Source of the DNA: Amycolatopsis balhimycina FH 1894 | Lineage (GTDB): Bacteria; Actinomycetota; Actinomycetes; Mycobacteriales; Pseudonocardiaceae | DNA length: 64,000 nt | NCBI RefSeq assembly: GCF_000384295.1 | Contig: NZ_KB913037.1 | Location: 9,251,508 to 9,315,507 of the forward strand | Direction: 5' to 3' | Shown here: piece by piece, positions 1 through 10,879 of the stretch | How positions within the stretch are numbered: the first letter of the stretch is position 1 | Layout: each line of letters opens with the position of its first letter | Notes under the pieces: generated by a model | The model's database searches: none | Seen by the model: the letters and a program-made list of their open reading frames with translations, nothing else | Told to the model about the DNA's origin: nothing | Position numbers and translations under genes: made by a program

Positions 1-2571
1 GGGAAGCTCGTCGAGGAGATCGAGCCCGGCCACTGGCGGCGGCACGCCCGCGAAACCGTGCGGTTCGCCGACGCGCTGGCCACGGCCGCCGCCGCGGGCC
101 CGGTGACCGGGCTCGAGATCGGCCCGGCGCCGGTGCTCGGCCGGGCGGCGGCCGGCACCGTGCCGACGGTGCCGGCCACGATGTCGGCCACCGGGGTGCT
201 GGCCGCGGCGGGCGCGGTGCACACGGCCGGGATCCGGGTCGGCTGGCCCGCGGTGTTCGACGGCAGCGGCGCCCGGATCACGCCGTTGCCCACGTACCCG
301 TTCAAGCGCACCCGGTACTGGCTGGACCAGCCGTCCCCGGAGCCGGTGAGCGGGGACCACGCCGTGCTCGGCCCGGCGCTGGCGGCGCCCGACTCGTCGC
401 GGGTCGTGCACGGTGGCTCGCTCGGCATCCGGCGGCACCGGTGGCTCGCCGACCACGTCGTCGGCGGTTCGGTCCTGGCGCCCGGATCGGCGTTCGTCGA
501 CCTGGCCCTGCACGCCGGTGGGGTGGCGGTCGAGGAGCTCACGATCGAAGCGCCGCTGCGCCTGGACGGGGGAGCGGACGTCCACGTCCAGGTCGTCGTG
601 GACGAGCCGCGGATCGACGTCTACGCCCGGCACCCCGACGAGAAGCAGTGGCGGAAGCACGCCGGGGGACGGCTGCGCCCGCCGGGGGCGCTCCCGCCCG
701 GCTGGAGCGGCGAATGGCCGCCGGCCGGCGCCACGGAAGCCGACGTCGCCGAGGCCTACCGCGCACACTCCTACGGCCCCGCTTTCCGCGCCGTGCAACG
801 GTTGTGGCTGCGCGACGAGGAGTTCTTCGCCGAGGCGGAGCTGCCGCCGGACGCCGGCGGGAAGTTCGAGCTGCACCCGGTCCTGCTGGACGCGGCCGTG
901 CACGCGACCGCGCTGGCCGAGGGGCCGGCGGCCGAGCTCCGGGTGCCGTTCCTCTGGAGCGGCGTCGAGGTCTACGTGCCCGGGGCCCGGCGGGTGCGGG
1001 TGCACGGCCGCCGCCTCGGGACCGGCGCCGTCCGGGTCGCGCTGTTCGACGGCCAGGGCGACCCGGTGGCGCTGGTCGAATCCTTGACGACGCGGCCGAT
1101 GGCGGCACCCGACACGATGCTCTACCGTCCACAGTGGATCGCGGTGCCGGCGGCGCCGGCCGCGGAACCGGTCCGCGTAGTCGAAATCGGTGGCGAAATC
1201 GGTGGCGACGACGTCCGGACGGCGGCCGGGCGGGCGCTCGCCGCGGTGCACGACTGGCAGGACCGGGGTGGCCGGCTGGTCCTCGTCACCCGGAACGCGA
1301 CCGGTCCCGTCCCGGACCTGGCCGCCGCGGCGGCCTGGGGGCTGGGCTGCGCGGCCGCGGCGGAACACCCCGGCCGGATCGGCGTGGTCGATCTCGAGCC
1401 GGGATTCCCGGTGACCCGGGTGGCCGCCCTCGCCGGCGGCAGCGAGGAGCCACAGATCGCCATCCGCGCCGGGGCACCGCACGTCCTGCGGATCACGCGG
1501 GCGGCGCCGGCGAAGGCGTCGCCGATCGGCCCGGCCGGGACGGTGCTGATCACCGGGGGAACGGGGGCGCTCGGCGCCGTGCTGGCCCGGCACCTCGTCA
1601 CGGACCACGGCGTCCGGCACCTCCTGCTGGTGAGCAGGCGCGGACCGGCGGCCCCCGGCGCCGAGGAGCTGCGGGCGGCGCTGCGCGAACTGGGCGCACA
1701 CGTGCGGATCGTCGCGGCCGACATCGCCGACCGGGCCACCGTGGAGCGGCTGGTCGGCCGCTGCGAACCGCCGTTGACGGCGGTCGTGCACAGCGCGGCC
1801 GTGGTCGACGACGGCGTCCTGGCGGCCCAGACGCCGGACCGGCTGGACACCGTGCTGCGGCCCAAAGCGGACGCGGCGCTGCTGCTCGACGAGGCGACCC
1901 GGCACCTGCCGCTGACCGCGTTCGTCCTGTTCTCCTCGATCGCCGGCGTGTTCGGCAAGGCCGGGCAAGCCAACTACGCGGCCGCCAACCGCGTGCTGGA
2001 CGCCTTGGCGTGGCGGCGCCGTGCGGCGGGACTCCCCGCGCTGTCGCTGGCGTGGGGCCTGTGGGAGCTCGGCACCGGCCTCGGCGACCGGATCTCGGCG
2101 ACCGCCCGGCGGCGGATCCACGCCTCCGGCGTCGAGGGGCTCACCGCCGAGCAGGGCATGGCGCTGTTCGACGCGGCGCTCGGGTCGGCCGAACCGGTGC
2201 TGGTGCCGGCCCGGTTCGGCCCGGGGGCACCGATGGCGCTCCCGGCCGGAGGGCCGGTCGGGCGCCCGGCTCCGCCACGGCGTGGCTGGCCGGCGGACCC
2301 GGCCGAGCCCGAGGTGCGCGAGCTGCTGCGCGCGGAGGTCGCCGCGGTGCTGGGCCACCCCGACGCCGCCGTCATCGCCGACGACCGCCCGTTCACCGAG
2401 CTCGGGTTCGATTCGCTCACCGCGCTGGAGCTGCGCACCCGCCTGGCCGGGGCGGCCGGGATCGACCTGCCCGCGACGGTCGTCTTCGACCACCCCACCG
2501 TGGCCGAGCTGACCCGGTACCTGGTGGCCAGGCTCCCGGCCGCACCGAGTCCGGAGCAGAAGGGGCTATGA
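1..2571 (+). CDS. Modular type I polyketide synthase, C-terminal part (AT end-DH-KR-ACP)
   Basis: The reading frame is open from base 1, so the gene starts upstream and only its last module is seen. The first residues are the end of an acyltransferase domain. A dehydratase follows, with its HxxxGxxxxP motif (HVVGGSVLAP, His codon at 454) and a second-half Asp (HPVLLDAAVHA), so it should be active. The ketoreductase has GGTGALG for NADPH, catalytic Ser and Tyr (LFSSIAGVFG, GQANYAAANR), and a VDD motif at the LDD position, suggesting a B-type KR. The ACP has the phosphopantetheine serine in LGFDSLTALEL. There is no ER or thioesterase, and only about 13 residues follow the ACP, so chain release must use another protein. 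No other PKS gene lies to the right, so this is the right edge of a cluster. Confidence 0.95.
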   Translation, partial: GKLVEEIEPGHWRRHARETVRFADALATAAAAGPVTGLEIGPAPVLGRAAAGTVPTVPATMSATGVLAAAGAVHTAGIRVGWPAVFDGSGARITPLPTYPFKRTRYWLDQPSPEPVSGDHAVLGPALAAPDSSRVVHGGSLGIRRHRWLADHVVGGSVLAPGSAFVDLALHAGGVAVEELTIEAPLRLDGGADVHVQVVVDEPRIDVYARHPDEKQWRKHAGGRLRPPGALPPGWSGEWPPAGATEADVAEAYRAHSYGPAFRAVQRLWLRDEEFFAEAELPPDAGGKFELHPVLLDAAVHATALAEGPAAELRVPFLWSGVEVYVPGARRVRVHGRRLGTGAVRVALFDGQGDPVALVESLTTRPMAAPDTMLYRPQWIAVPAAPAAEPVRVVEIGGEIGGDDVRTAAGRALAAVHDWQDRGGRLVLVTRNATGPVPDLAAAAAWGLGCAAAAEHPGRIGVVDLEPGFPVTRVAALAGGSEEPQIAIRAGAPHVLRITRAAPAKASPIGPAGTVLITGGTGALGAVLARHLVTDHGVRHLLLVSRRGPAAPGAEELRAALRELGAHVRIVAADIADRATVERLVGRCEPPLTAVVHSAAVVDDGVLAAQTPDRLDTVLRPKADAALLLDEATRHLPLTAFVLFSSIAGVFGKAGQANYAAANRVLDALAWRRRAAGLPALSLAWGLWELGTGLGDRISATARRRIHASGVEGLTAEQGMALFDAALGSAEPVLVPARFGPGAPMALPAGGPVGRPAPPRRGWPADPAEPEVRELLRAEVAAVLGHPDAAVIADDRPFTELGFDSLTALELRTRLAGAAGIDLPATVVFDHPTVAELTRYLVARLPAAPSPEQKGL

Positions 2572-3849
2572 CGCCGGCCGATCGGCGGGGGCGGGCTCGC
2601 CTCGGCGCAGCAGGAGCCGGGTCACCGGCCGGGCGCCGACGCCGTGCAGCAGCACGCTGCCGAGAACGCACACGACGGTGATGGTCAGGATCGTGTCGGC
2701 GGTGCCGCCGTCGGGGAGCCGGTTGAACGCCAGCAGCCCGAACACGATCGTCGTCGTCCCCCGCGGCCCGAGCACGCCGAGGAGCAGGCGCTCCCGCGCG
2801 GGGAACTTCGAACCGGCGAGCGAGAGGAACACCGGCGCGAGCCGGAGCACGGTGAGCGCGGCCGCGCAGAACAGCACGACCTGCCAGGAGACGCCGAGGA
2901 CGACCATGAGCACCGCCGCGACGCCCACCATGAACCACATGGTCATGGTCAGCACCGAGGTGAGGTCCTCCAGCAGCTGGAAGTCCTTGGTGAGGGAGTG
3001 GGCGCTGTCCGCGCTCCGGCCGGCCGGAGCGCGGCGGAGCCGGCGGGCCTTGGCCTGCCGGTGGACGTACCGGAAGGCGGTCCCGCAGACGAACGAGGCG
3101 ACGAACCCGTTGCCGTCGACGGCGACGGTCGCCGTGTAGGTCAGCAGCGGGGCCAGCATGACGACGACGCGCGCGGCCTGGTCGGTCATCCAGCCGAACC
3201 GGTTGGCCTGGTCCATGAGCACCGCCAGCAGCGTCCCGAGCACCACGCCGGCGACGAGGGCCTTGAGCGCGAAGGGCACCACGGTGCCCAGTGCCTCCAG
3301 CGGGGTGCGCTGCTGGTCGTGATCGCCCGCGAGGATCAGGGCGAAGAGGAACAGCGGTGAGACGATTCCGTCGTTGTAGCCGCTCTCGACGTTGAGCACG
3401 TTGCGGACGTGCAGGGGCACTCCGCGGTCGCGGACCAGCCGTTCGGCCGGGGCGAAGTCGATCGGCATGACGACGCCGGCGATGAGGAGCAGCACCGGCC
3501 AGGAAAAGCCGGGGAACAGGACCCAGCCGAGCGCCATCGCGAGCGCGAGGCTCAGCGGGAGGGCCAGCAGCAGCACCCGCGCGACCGACCACGGCGCGCT
3601 GCCCCAGAGCCGGCCGCCGCGCACCTCGGTGGCGTCGGTGAACAGCAGCACGGCGAGGATGATCTCCGCGACCTGCTGCACCGCCTGGGTGTTGAGCACG
3701 GCGTTGATCGAGTTCTCGTTGAGCACGCCGACGACGGCGCCCGCGAGCACGAGGACCACCGGAGCGCCGAGGTTCCACCGGTCCAGGCGGGCGGCCGCCA
3801 GCGAGCGGACGATGAGGGCGGCGGCGATCACGAGAAACAGGGCGTTCAT
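2566..3849 (-). CDS. CPA1-family Na+(K+)/H+ antiporter (NhaP-like)
   Basis: A 427-residue integral membrane protein with about 12 hydrophobic segments. It has the conserved core of cation/proton antiporters: a helix with an acidic residue (GVVMPIDFAPAERL, in place of the usual TDP) and the ND motif in LNVESGYNDGIVSPLFLF. The start was placed at the ATG opening MNALFLVIAAA. The frame continues upstream, but the extra residues are not membrane-like. Its stop overlaps the PKS stop by six bases, tail to tail. It should exchange monovalent cations for protons at the cytoplasmic membrane. Its place next to the PKS could be chance or could reflect self-protection against an ionophore; that is inference only. 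Confidence 0.9.
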   Translation of the reverse strand: MNALFLVIAAALIVRSLAAARLDRWNLGAPVVLVLAGAVVGVLNENSINAVLNTQAVQQVAEIILAVLLFTDATEVRGGRLWGSAPWSVARVLLLALPLSLALAMALGWVLFPGFSWPVLLLIAGVVMPIDFAPAERLVRDRGVPLHVRNVLNVESGYNDGIVSPLFLFALILAGDHDQQRTPLEALGTVVPFALKALVAGVVLGTLLAVLMDQANRFGWMTDQAARVVVMLAPLLTYTATVAVDGNGFVASFVCGTAFRYVHRQAKARRLRRAPAGRSADSAHSLTKDFQLLEDLTSVLTMTMWFMVGVAAVLMVVLGVSWQVVLFCAAALTVLRLAPVFLSLAGSKFPARERLLLGVLGPRGTTTIVFGLLAFNRLPDGGTADTILTITVVCVLGSVLLHGVGARPVTRLLLRRGEPAPADRPAS

Positions 3850-4232
3850 GCGCTCGAAAGACTCGTTTCCGGAGGTCCGGGCGGTACTCAGTGGACAGTG
3901 ACCGCAGCCGATCATAGACGAAGCCGTGGCCGCCACCGTGGCTACCGCGCGTGTGGGGTCGCTCTCAGCGACCACCGCCGGAGGTCCGGCCCGGGGCTCC
4001 GCCGGGTCCGCCGCCGTTCGACGAGTACGGCGGTGGCGGCCACCGGCCGTTCGAGACCGGTGACGCGCTGATTCGACGTATTCGATTTCCGGGCGGGCCG
4101 ATTCGTGAAAATTTCATGAATGGCCCCCGAATGGCCGCCCGCCGAACGCGGGAACATCAGCCGGTTCGCCGGGCATAGAATCTTACGAAGAATTCCTGTG
4201 CCAACGCTGAGCCGAACGCGGGGGATCACACG
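3850..4232. other. Intergenic region between divergent antiporter and sugar ABC operon
   Basis: This 383-base stretch holds no convincing gene. It contains AT-richer pockets unusual for this DNA (about 4065-4135 and 4175-4200) that are good places for promoters. An imperfect palindrome lies at 4178-4195 (GAATCTT-acg-AAGAATTC), about 40 bases upstream of the binding-protein start, and may be an operator. A small GTCGCT/AGCGAC inverted repeat is at 3958-3972. Confidence 0.4.
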
Positions 4233-5336
4233 ATGAGAGCTGAAACCGGCATTGCCAGGAGAACAGCGTTGCGGTACCTGGGCGCGGGTGGTGGCGCGGT
4301 GGCTGCCGGCACCTTGCTGTCCGCGTGCACCAGCGTCCAGAATGCCCAGAACGGCCAGAACGGGGCCGGCTCCGGCCCGTTCCCGGGCACGCCGGGGTGG
4401 CGGTTCGTCTTCGTCAACCACGTCACCACGAACTCGTTCTTCGTGCCGACCCGGTCCGGGCTCGCCGACGCCGCGGCGCTGCTCGGGGTGCCGGAGCCAC
4501 AGTGGACCGGTTCCGAAAACGGCAACGTCGCGCAGATGGCGAGTGCGATGGAGACCGCGATCAACGGCAAGGTCGACGGGATCGCCGTTGCCTTGACCGA
4601 CAACAACGCGTTCGTCGACCTCACGAAGCGGGCGCTGGGCCAGGGCATTCCGGTGGTCGCCTACAACGCGAGCGCCGCCGGCAACTACCCGCTCACCTAC
4701 GTCGGCCAGGATCTGTACCTGTCCGGGTTCCGGATGGGACAGCGCATCGCGCAGAAGATCACCTCCGGCGACATCCTGGTGGGCATCTCCCAGCCGGGCG
4801 GCAACAACGTGCAGCCGCGGCTGGACGGCATCACCGACGCGCTGAAGCAGGCCGCGCCCGGCGTGCGCGTCCAGTCGGTGAACACCGGCGCCGAACAGGC
4901 CGGCGAGCTGAACGCGATGACCGCCGCCTACACCGGGAACGCCGGGGCGAAAGGGATCTACGCGGTCGACGCCGGCAGCACCGCCGCCTGCGCGAAGCTG
5001 ATCGCCGATCGCGGCCTGTCCGGCAAGATCGGCGCCGGCGGGTTCGACCTGCTCGACGACACGGTCGCCGGGGTGAAGGCCGGCGCGCTCGACTTCACCA
5101 TCGACCAGTCGCCGTACCTGCAGGGTTTCCTGTCGGTGCTCTACCTGTACCTGTTCCGGCTGTCCGGCACGCTGGTCGCGCCGCCGGCCACCGACACCGG
5201 CCTCACCTTCGTCACCAAGGAGAACGTCGAGCCGTACGCGACGGCCCACAGCAGGTTCGAAGGCGGCGACAACAAGAGCGTGATCGGGATGCCCGGTGCG
5301 ATCCCGTTGCCGCCGGCGTCGGTGCTGAGCCGGTAG
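4233..5336 (+). CDS. Sugar ABC transporter substrate-binding lipoprotein
   Basis: A 367-residue protein with a twin-arginine region (ARRTALRYLG) followed by a lipobox (TLLSAC), so it is exported, probably by Tat, and lipid-anchored outside the membrane. The mature part is a periplasmic-binding-protein type I fold (RbsB/xylose-binding style), with repeated references to ligand-contact regions such as AVALTDNNAF and GAGGFDLLDD. A GGGGAT ribosome site precedes the ATG. The permease begins five bases after its stop, and an ATPase follows, giving a complete importer for a monosaccharide or a similar ligand. The exact sugar cannot be read; the neighbouring xylan-degrading genes make a plant-derived pentose plausible. 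Confidence 0.9.
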   Translation: MRAETGIARRTALRYLGAGGGAVAAGTLLSACTSVQNAQNGQNGAGSGPFPGTPGWRFVFVNHVTTNSFFVPTRSGLADAAALLGVPEPQWTGSENGNVAQMASAMETAINGKVDGIAVALTDNNAFVDLTKRALGQGIPVVAYNASAAGNYPLTYVGQDLYLSGFRMGQRIAQKITSGDILVGISQPGGNNVQPRLDGITDALKQAAPGVRVQSVNTGAEQAGELNAMTAAYTGNAGAKGIYAVDAGSTAACAKLIADRGLSGKIGAGGFDLLDDTVAGVKAGALDFTIDQSPYLQGFLSVLYLYLFRLSGTLVAPPATDTGLTFVTKENVEPYATAHSRFEGGDNKSVIGMPGAIPLPPASVLSR

Positions 5337-5341
5337 CGGGG

Positions 5342-6312
5342 ATGCCGGTGAGATCGTTGCTGCTCGCCGTGATGCGGGTCAAGGAACTGAGCATCCTGCT
5401 GGTCACCATCGCCGCCGGGATCTACTTCACGGTGGCCGGTGGCGCGTTCAACTCCGTGGACAACTACCAGACGATCACCCAGTACGTCGCCCCGTGGGCG
5501 ATCATCGCCGCGGGCCAGGTGATGCTGCTGATCTGCGGGGAGATCGACCTCTCCGCCGGTTTCGTGTTCACCCTCGCCCCGTTCATGCTGATGCAGTTCT
5601 TCGTCAACGGCTGGCCGCTGTGGCTCGCGCTGCTCGGCGCGATCGCGGTGAGCACCCTGGTGGGGGTGGTGAACGGGCTGATCCGGACGGTGCTGACGAT
5701 CCCGTCGTTCATCACCACGCTGGGGATGGCGTTCCTGTTGCAGGGCGTGGTCCTGATCATCTCGAACGCCCGCCCGGTCGGTGCGCCGAAGGACAGCTGG
5801 GTGGTCGACGTGTTCGGCGGGACGCGCTGGACCGAGTTCCTGTGGGCCGCCGCCGTGGTCGTCGTCATGCAGGTGGTGCTCTCGGCGACCAGGTTCGGCA
5901 TCCACACGCAGGCCACCGGCGGAAACCCGGTCGGCGCCGCGGAGTCCGGCATCCCGGTCAACCGGGTGAAGGTGGTCAACTTCGCGATCACCAGCACCCT
6001 GGCCGGGCTCGCCGGCATCCTGCAGGGCACCCGGGTCGGCTCGTACGACCCGACCAACGGCGGGTTCACCACGATGTTCTTCGCGGTGGCGTCGGCCGTG
6101 ATCGGCGGCACGGCGTTGCTCGGCGGGTCCGGCACGGTGGTCGGCGCGTTCCTCGGAGCGTTGCTGCTCGGCATCGTGTTCGACGGGTTCAACCTGACCG
6201 GGGTCAGCGCGAACGCGTTCAACGTGGTGCTCGGCGCCGCCATCCTGGTCGCGATGGTGCTGAACGTGACGCTGATCGTGGTACGCAAACGCGTCGGATC
6301 CCGGGAGCTGAC

Positions 6313-6316
<4 letters not shown>
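5342..6316 (+). CDS. Sugar ABC transporter permease (RbsC/XylH-like)
   Basis: A 324-residue membrane protein with about eight to ten hydrophobic segments, of the branched-chain/ribose permease superfamily. The signature GEIDLSAGFVF lies near residues 60-70, and the late segment ATGGNPVGAAESGIPVNRVK matches the cytoplasmic loop that contacts the ATPase in ribose/xylose permeases. It starts five bases after the binding-protein stop, and its own stop overlaps the start of the ATPase gene (ATGA), so the three genes are translationally coupled. It forms the membrane channel of the importer. Confidence 0.9.
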
Positions 6317-7107
<791 letters not shown>

Positions 7108-7123
7108 CCTGCCGCCAGGCCCA

Positions 7124-7180
7124 AAGCCGTGAATGGCACATTGAGGGACTTAGAGTCCCTCAATGTGCCATTCACGGCTT
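7124..7180. terminator. Long perfect hairpin between convergent genes
   Basis: Two 27-base arms (7124-7150 and 7154-7180) pair perfectly around a three-base loop. It lies between the 3' ends of the ATPase (plus) and the GH3 gene (minus), so it can end transcription from both sides. There is no U-tract. The arm begins AAGCCGTGAATGGCAC, closely related to the hairpin at 18431-18493. Confidence 0.85.
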
Positions 7181-7194
7181 ACCCGGCTGTGCGG

Positions 7195-10100
7195 TCAGCC
7201 GATGGCCATGGTGAAGATGTGCATCGCCGCCGTGCCCATCGGGGCGCCGTCGCTGACGTCCGGCAGTGTCACGTACTTCACCGTCTTGCCGGCCTGCAGC
7301 GGTATCGGTGCGTAGTACAGGCTCACCCGCTGGTCCAGCCGGCCGTTGCTGTTGTTGAGGTACGGGACCGTCGTGAGGATGTCGCCGCCGGTCGCCGCGT
7401 TGGCCCACCAGTCCGCGAAACTGACCGAGTGGGACTCGGTGGTGCCGTCGGTGTACGTCACCGTCGCGGTTCCGCTCGGGCTGCCGTAGTCGCCGGCGCC
7501 GATCAGGCCGAGGGTCTGCCCGGAACCGGAGATCGCGATGGTCTGCCCGCCGGCCACGCCGCCGGCGACCACGTTGTCCGGGCTGCCGGGCTGCGCGTCC
7601 GGCCAGGTGAACGTCAGCCCGTCGTGGGTGAACGTCGCTCCCGGCGTGAGACTGGGCGTCGCGGCGGCCAGTGCCTGGGCGGAGAAGCTGGCGTTGCCGC
7701 CGTCGAAATTGCTGCCGCCGGGGTTGGCGTCGTCGCTGATGCCCGCGTTGTTGTACGCCGCGGGCAACGACGCGTACGGCGGGTGCGGCAGCACGACGGT
7801 GGTCGCGTCCTCCGAGACCCCCGGCCCGTTGGCGGAGGTGAACGTGGCCCGCGCCGACACGGCGAACTTGCCGGGCTGCGCCGAGGCCGGCACGCCGACC
7901 AGCCAGGTGGTGGTGACGGTCTGCCCGGCGGGCACGGTGGGGAAGGTGGACGGTGAGGTGGCCGTCGCGGTCCAGCCGTCGGGCACGGTCAGCGTCAAGG
8001 TCACGTCGCGCAGCGGCCGGGCACCCGCCGGGTTCGGCAGCGTGGTGGTGACGGCGTAGGTGCCGCCCGGCTGCACCTGCCCGGGCGCGGTGAGCGTGAA
8101 CGGCTGCTTGACCACGACCGGCGTGGAGCCGGTGACGCCGTCGACCGTGACGCTGATGGTCGCGACCCCGGGCGCCATCATGGTCACCTTGCCGGTCCGG
8201 CTCACCTGGGCGACACGCGGGTCGCTGCTGCGGTAGCCGATCCGCTTGCGGGAAAGGTCCACAAAGGACTGGTCGTTGTGCACGGCCTCGACGACGTGGT
8301 CGGCCGGCACGTGCTGCGCGGCCTGGGCGGTGTCGTCGGCGATCCACGGGTTCTTGGCGGTCAGATCGAGGCCATCTCCCGGCGCGAACACGACCTGATC
8401 GGGCTGCACGGTCACGTACTGCGTCTTCGGCGTGATGCGCCCGGTGACGGCCACCGTGGCCGCGCCCGCGAGGTGGCCGGCGTCGGCGCCCACGCCGAAC
8501 CGGTAGCGACCGTCGTGCACGACTTGCCGGTGCTTCGCCTCGTCCCAGAACGCCAGATCACTGATCCGCACCGGGATCGCGACGTGCTGGGTCTGGCCGG
8601 GTGCCAGCACGTTCGTCTTCTTGAAGCCGGCCAGGCGCTGCCGCGGCAGCTCCACGCCGGGCACGCCGAACGCCGTGGCGGCGTACAGCTGGGCGACGGT
8701 GGCGCCGGGCGTGCTGCCGGTGTTGGTGACGTCCACGTGCACGGTCACCTGCCCGTCGGCGTCGACGCTCCTGGCGTCGGCGCGCACGTGCGAATAGGCG
8801 AACTTGGTGTAGGAAAGGCCGTACCCGAACGGGTACGCCGGTGTGCCGGTGAAGTACTGGTAGGTGCGGCCGAGGCCCCCGGTCTGCGACGGCGTCAGGC
8901 CGTAGTTCTTCATGTCGGGCAGCTGCGTGTCGTCGGCGTACCAGGTGAAGTTCAGGTGGCCGCTGGGGTTCTGCTTGCCGAACAGCACGTCGGCCAGCGC
9001 GGTGCCCTGGCTTTCGCCGTTGTACGCGCTGAACACGATGCCCGGGATCCCCTGGGCGTGGCCGAGGGAAACGGCGCCGCCCGCCTGGACGGCCAGCGCG
9101 GTCCGCGGGTTGCCGGCCGCCTTGACCTGGTCGATCAGGGAGTCGTAGTTGCCCGGCATGGCGATGCTCGTGCGGTCCCGGCCCTCGGTGGCCACGTTCC
9201 CGTCGGTCCCGGCGAACACCACGACCAGATCGGCCGTCTTCATCGCGGCCAGGGTCTCCGCCGAGCAGCTCGCCGCCGTGGTGGTGCCGGTGGAGGTGCC
9301 GCACGCGTCGAACGTGATCGTGGCGTCCGGGCGGGCGGCCTTGACCGCGGACGTGATGCCCTGCACCGCGTTGACCTGGACGGCGGGTTCGCCGGAGTAG
9401 CCGCCGAGGGTGACCTTGCCCGCGAGATCGCCGACGACGACCACGCTGCCGAGCTTCGCCGGGTCGGCGGGCAGCAGCGGCGCCTCGGTGCCGGGGACCG
9501 GGTCGTTCTTCAGCAGGACCAGTGAGTTCGCGGCGACCTTTTCGGCCAGCGCCTGGTGCTCGGGGCTCTGGATCGCGTCCTTGGTGATCTTCGTGTAGGC
9601 CACGCGGTCCGGCGGGTCGAACTCGCCCGTCTGCATCCGCGTGGTGAACACGTGCACCAGCGCGTTGTCGAGGACGCCCTCCGAAAACACCCCGGCCTTG
9701 ATGGCTTCTTGGATGTTGGCGACGGTGGCTTCGGAGCCGGTGCAGTTGAGCTGCGTGCCCGCGCGCAGCGCGTATGCCTGGCCGCCGGCGGCGCCGGAGA
9801 CCTTCTGCCCGGTCGCGGTGTTCGTCCACTGCGTCGCCGCGCCGGAGGTGGTCGTGGTCCAGCCCGGCGGCGCCCAGTTGTGGCTGCCCGGCGCGTAGAT
9901 GTCGCCGACCGCGCCGCAGTCGGACGTCGTGTAGCCGTCGAAGCCGTAGGTGCGCTGGGCGAGCGCGTTCGCCGTGTACGTGTCGGCCGGCGCCGGTGTG
10001 CCGTTGATCGCGTTGTACGACGTCATCAGGCCGGACACGTGCGCGTCCTGGATCAGGTGCCGGAACTGCGCGGTGTAGTAGTCGCGGATGTTGGCCTCGG

Positions 10101-10845
10101 TCGCGTCCGAGGAGTCCGCGTGCCGGTCGTTCTCCACGTTGTTGAGCGCGTAGTGCTTGGCCGTGGCCGCGACCTTGAGGTAGGGCGTCAGCTGCCGGCC
10201 CGACAGGCTCTGACCCTGGTAGCCGTTCACGAACGCGCCGGCCATCTTCGCGACCAGGAAGGGGTCCTCGCCGAACCCCTCGTCGGTGCGGCCCCACCGG
10301 GGGTCGCGGTTCAGGTTCACCGTCGGGGCCCAGTAGGTCAGGGAGCCGTAGCCGTTCTTGTCCGGGCCGATGTTGTTCTGCGCCACGCCCCACAGCGACT
10401 TGTCCAGCATGCCGCGGGCCTCGTCGGAGATCGCCGTGGTCTCCTGGTGGATCAGCTCCGGATCCCAGGACATCGTGCCGGCCAGGTTGGTCGGGAAACT
10501 GGTGGCGTGCACCCCGCCGGTCGCCGTGCCGTCGTTGGTGTTCGCGCCGAGCGTGTTGAGCCCGTGCTGGCCCTCGCTCCAGTACGTGTACTGCTGCACG
10601 CCCAGCCGCGGGATGGCCGGCGCGCTGTTGGTGTGCAGCTGCAGCACTTTCTCGCCGAGCGTCATGCGTGAGACGAGGTCCGCGGCCCGCTCGGCGAAGC
10701 TGTAGTGGGTGTCGCGATAGACCGGCAGCGCGGCCGAGGGCGGTGGGGCCGCCCACGCGGCCGGGACGAGCGTGGCCGCGGTCGTCGTCGCGGCGAGCAG
10801 GGCGGCGGCGGTCAGGCGGGCCCGCCGCCGGAGGAGCAAGGACAT
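7195..10845 (-). CDS. Secreted multidomain GH3 glycosidase, beta-xylosidase-like
   Basis: A 1216-residue exported enzyme. Residues 1-33 form a signal peptide ending AAWA. The GH3 N-terminal domain (about 50-370) has the subfamily motif YTYWSEGQHG and an EDPF loop, with nucleophile Asp309 in TTSDCGAVGD. A GH3 C-terminal domain and fibronectin-III-like domain follow to about residue 760. Then come an Ig-like BIG2-type stretch (SRTGKVTMMAPG), a NEW3-like beta-sandwich and a C-terminal sugar-binding module. The YWSEG...HG motif is typical of the xylan 1,4-beta-xylosidase branch, though beta-glucosidase or arabinofuranosidase activity cannot be excluded. The ATG at 10845 follows a GGAG site. The gene lies 34 bases behind a GH11 xylanase gene, consistent with joint xylan breakdown. 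Confidence 0.9.
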   Translation of the reverse strand: MSLLLRRRARLTAAALLAATTTAATLVPAAWAAPPPSAALPVYRDTHYSFAERAADLVSRMTLGEKVLQLHTNSAPAIPRLGVQQYTYWSEGQHGLNTLGANTNDGTATGGVHATSFPTNLAGTMSWDPELIHQETTAISDEARGMLDKSLWGVAQNNIGPDKNGYGSLTYWAPTVNLNRDPRWGRTDEGFGEDPFLVAKMAGAFVNGYQGQSLSGRQLTPYLKVAATAKHYALNNVENDRHADSSDATEANIRDYYTAQFRHLIQDAHVSGLMTSYNAINGTPAPADTYTANALAQRTYGFDGYTTSDCGAVGDIYAPGSHNWAPPGWTTTTSGAATQWTNTATGQKVSGAAGGQAYALRAGTQLNCTGSEATVANIQEAIKAGVFSEGVLDNALVHVFTTRMQTGEFDPPDRVAYTKITKDAIQSPEHQALAEKVAANSLVLLKNDPVPGTEAPLLPADPAKLGSVVVVGDLAGKVTLGGYSGEPAVQVNAVQGITSAVKAARPDATITFDACGTSTGTTTAASCSAETLAAMKTADLVVVFAGTDGNVATEGRDRTSIAMPGNYDSLIDQVKAAGNPRTALAVQAGGAVSLGHAQGIPGIVFSAYNGESQGTALADVLFGKQNPSGHLNFTWYADDTQLPDMKNYGLTPSQTGGLGRTYQYFTGTPAYPFGYGLSYTKFAYSHVRADARSVDADGQVTVHVDVTNTGSTPGATVAQLYAATAFGVPGVELPRQRLAGFKKTNVLAPGQTQHVAIPVRISDLAFWDEAKHRQVVHDGRYRFGVGADAGHLAGAATVAVTGRITPKTQYVTVQPDQVVFAPGDGLDLTAKNPWIADDTAQAAQHVPADHVVEAVHNDQSFVDLSRKRIGYRSSDPRVAQVSRTGKVTMMAPGVATISVTVDGVTGSTPVVVKQPFTLTAPGQVQPGGTYAVTTTLPNPAGARPLRDVTLTLTVPDGWTATATSPSTFPTVPAGQTVTTTWLVGVPASAQPGKFAVSARATFTSANGPGVSEDATTVVLPHPPYASLPAAYNNAGISDDANPGGSNFDGGNASFSAQALAAATPSLTPGATFTHDGLTFTWPDAQPGSPDNVVAGGVAGGQTIAISGSGQTLGLIGAGDYGSPSGTATVTYTDGTTESHSVSFADWWANAATGGDILTTVPYLNNSNGRLDQRVSLYYAPIPLQAGKTVKYVTLPDVSDGAPMGTAAMHIFTMAIG

Positions 10846-10879
10846 CGGATCTCCGTGGTGTCGGTGGTGCCGGCCGGTG

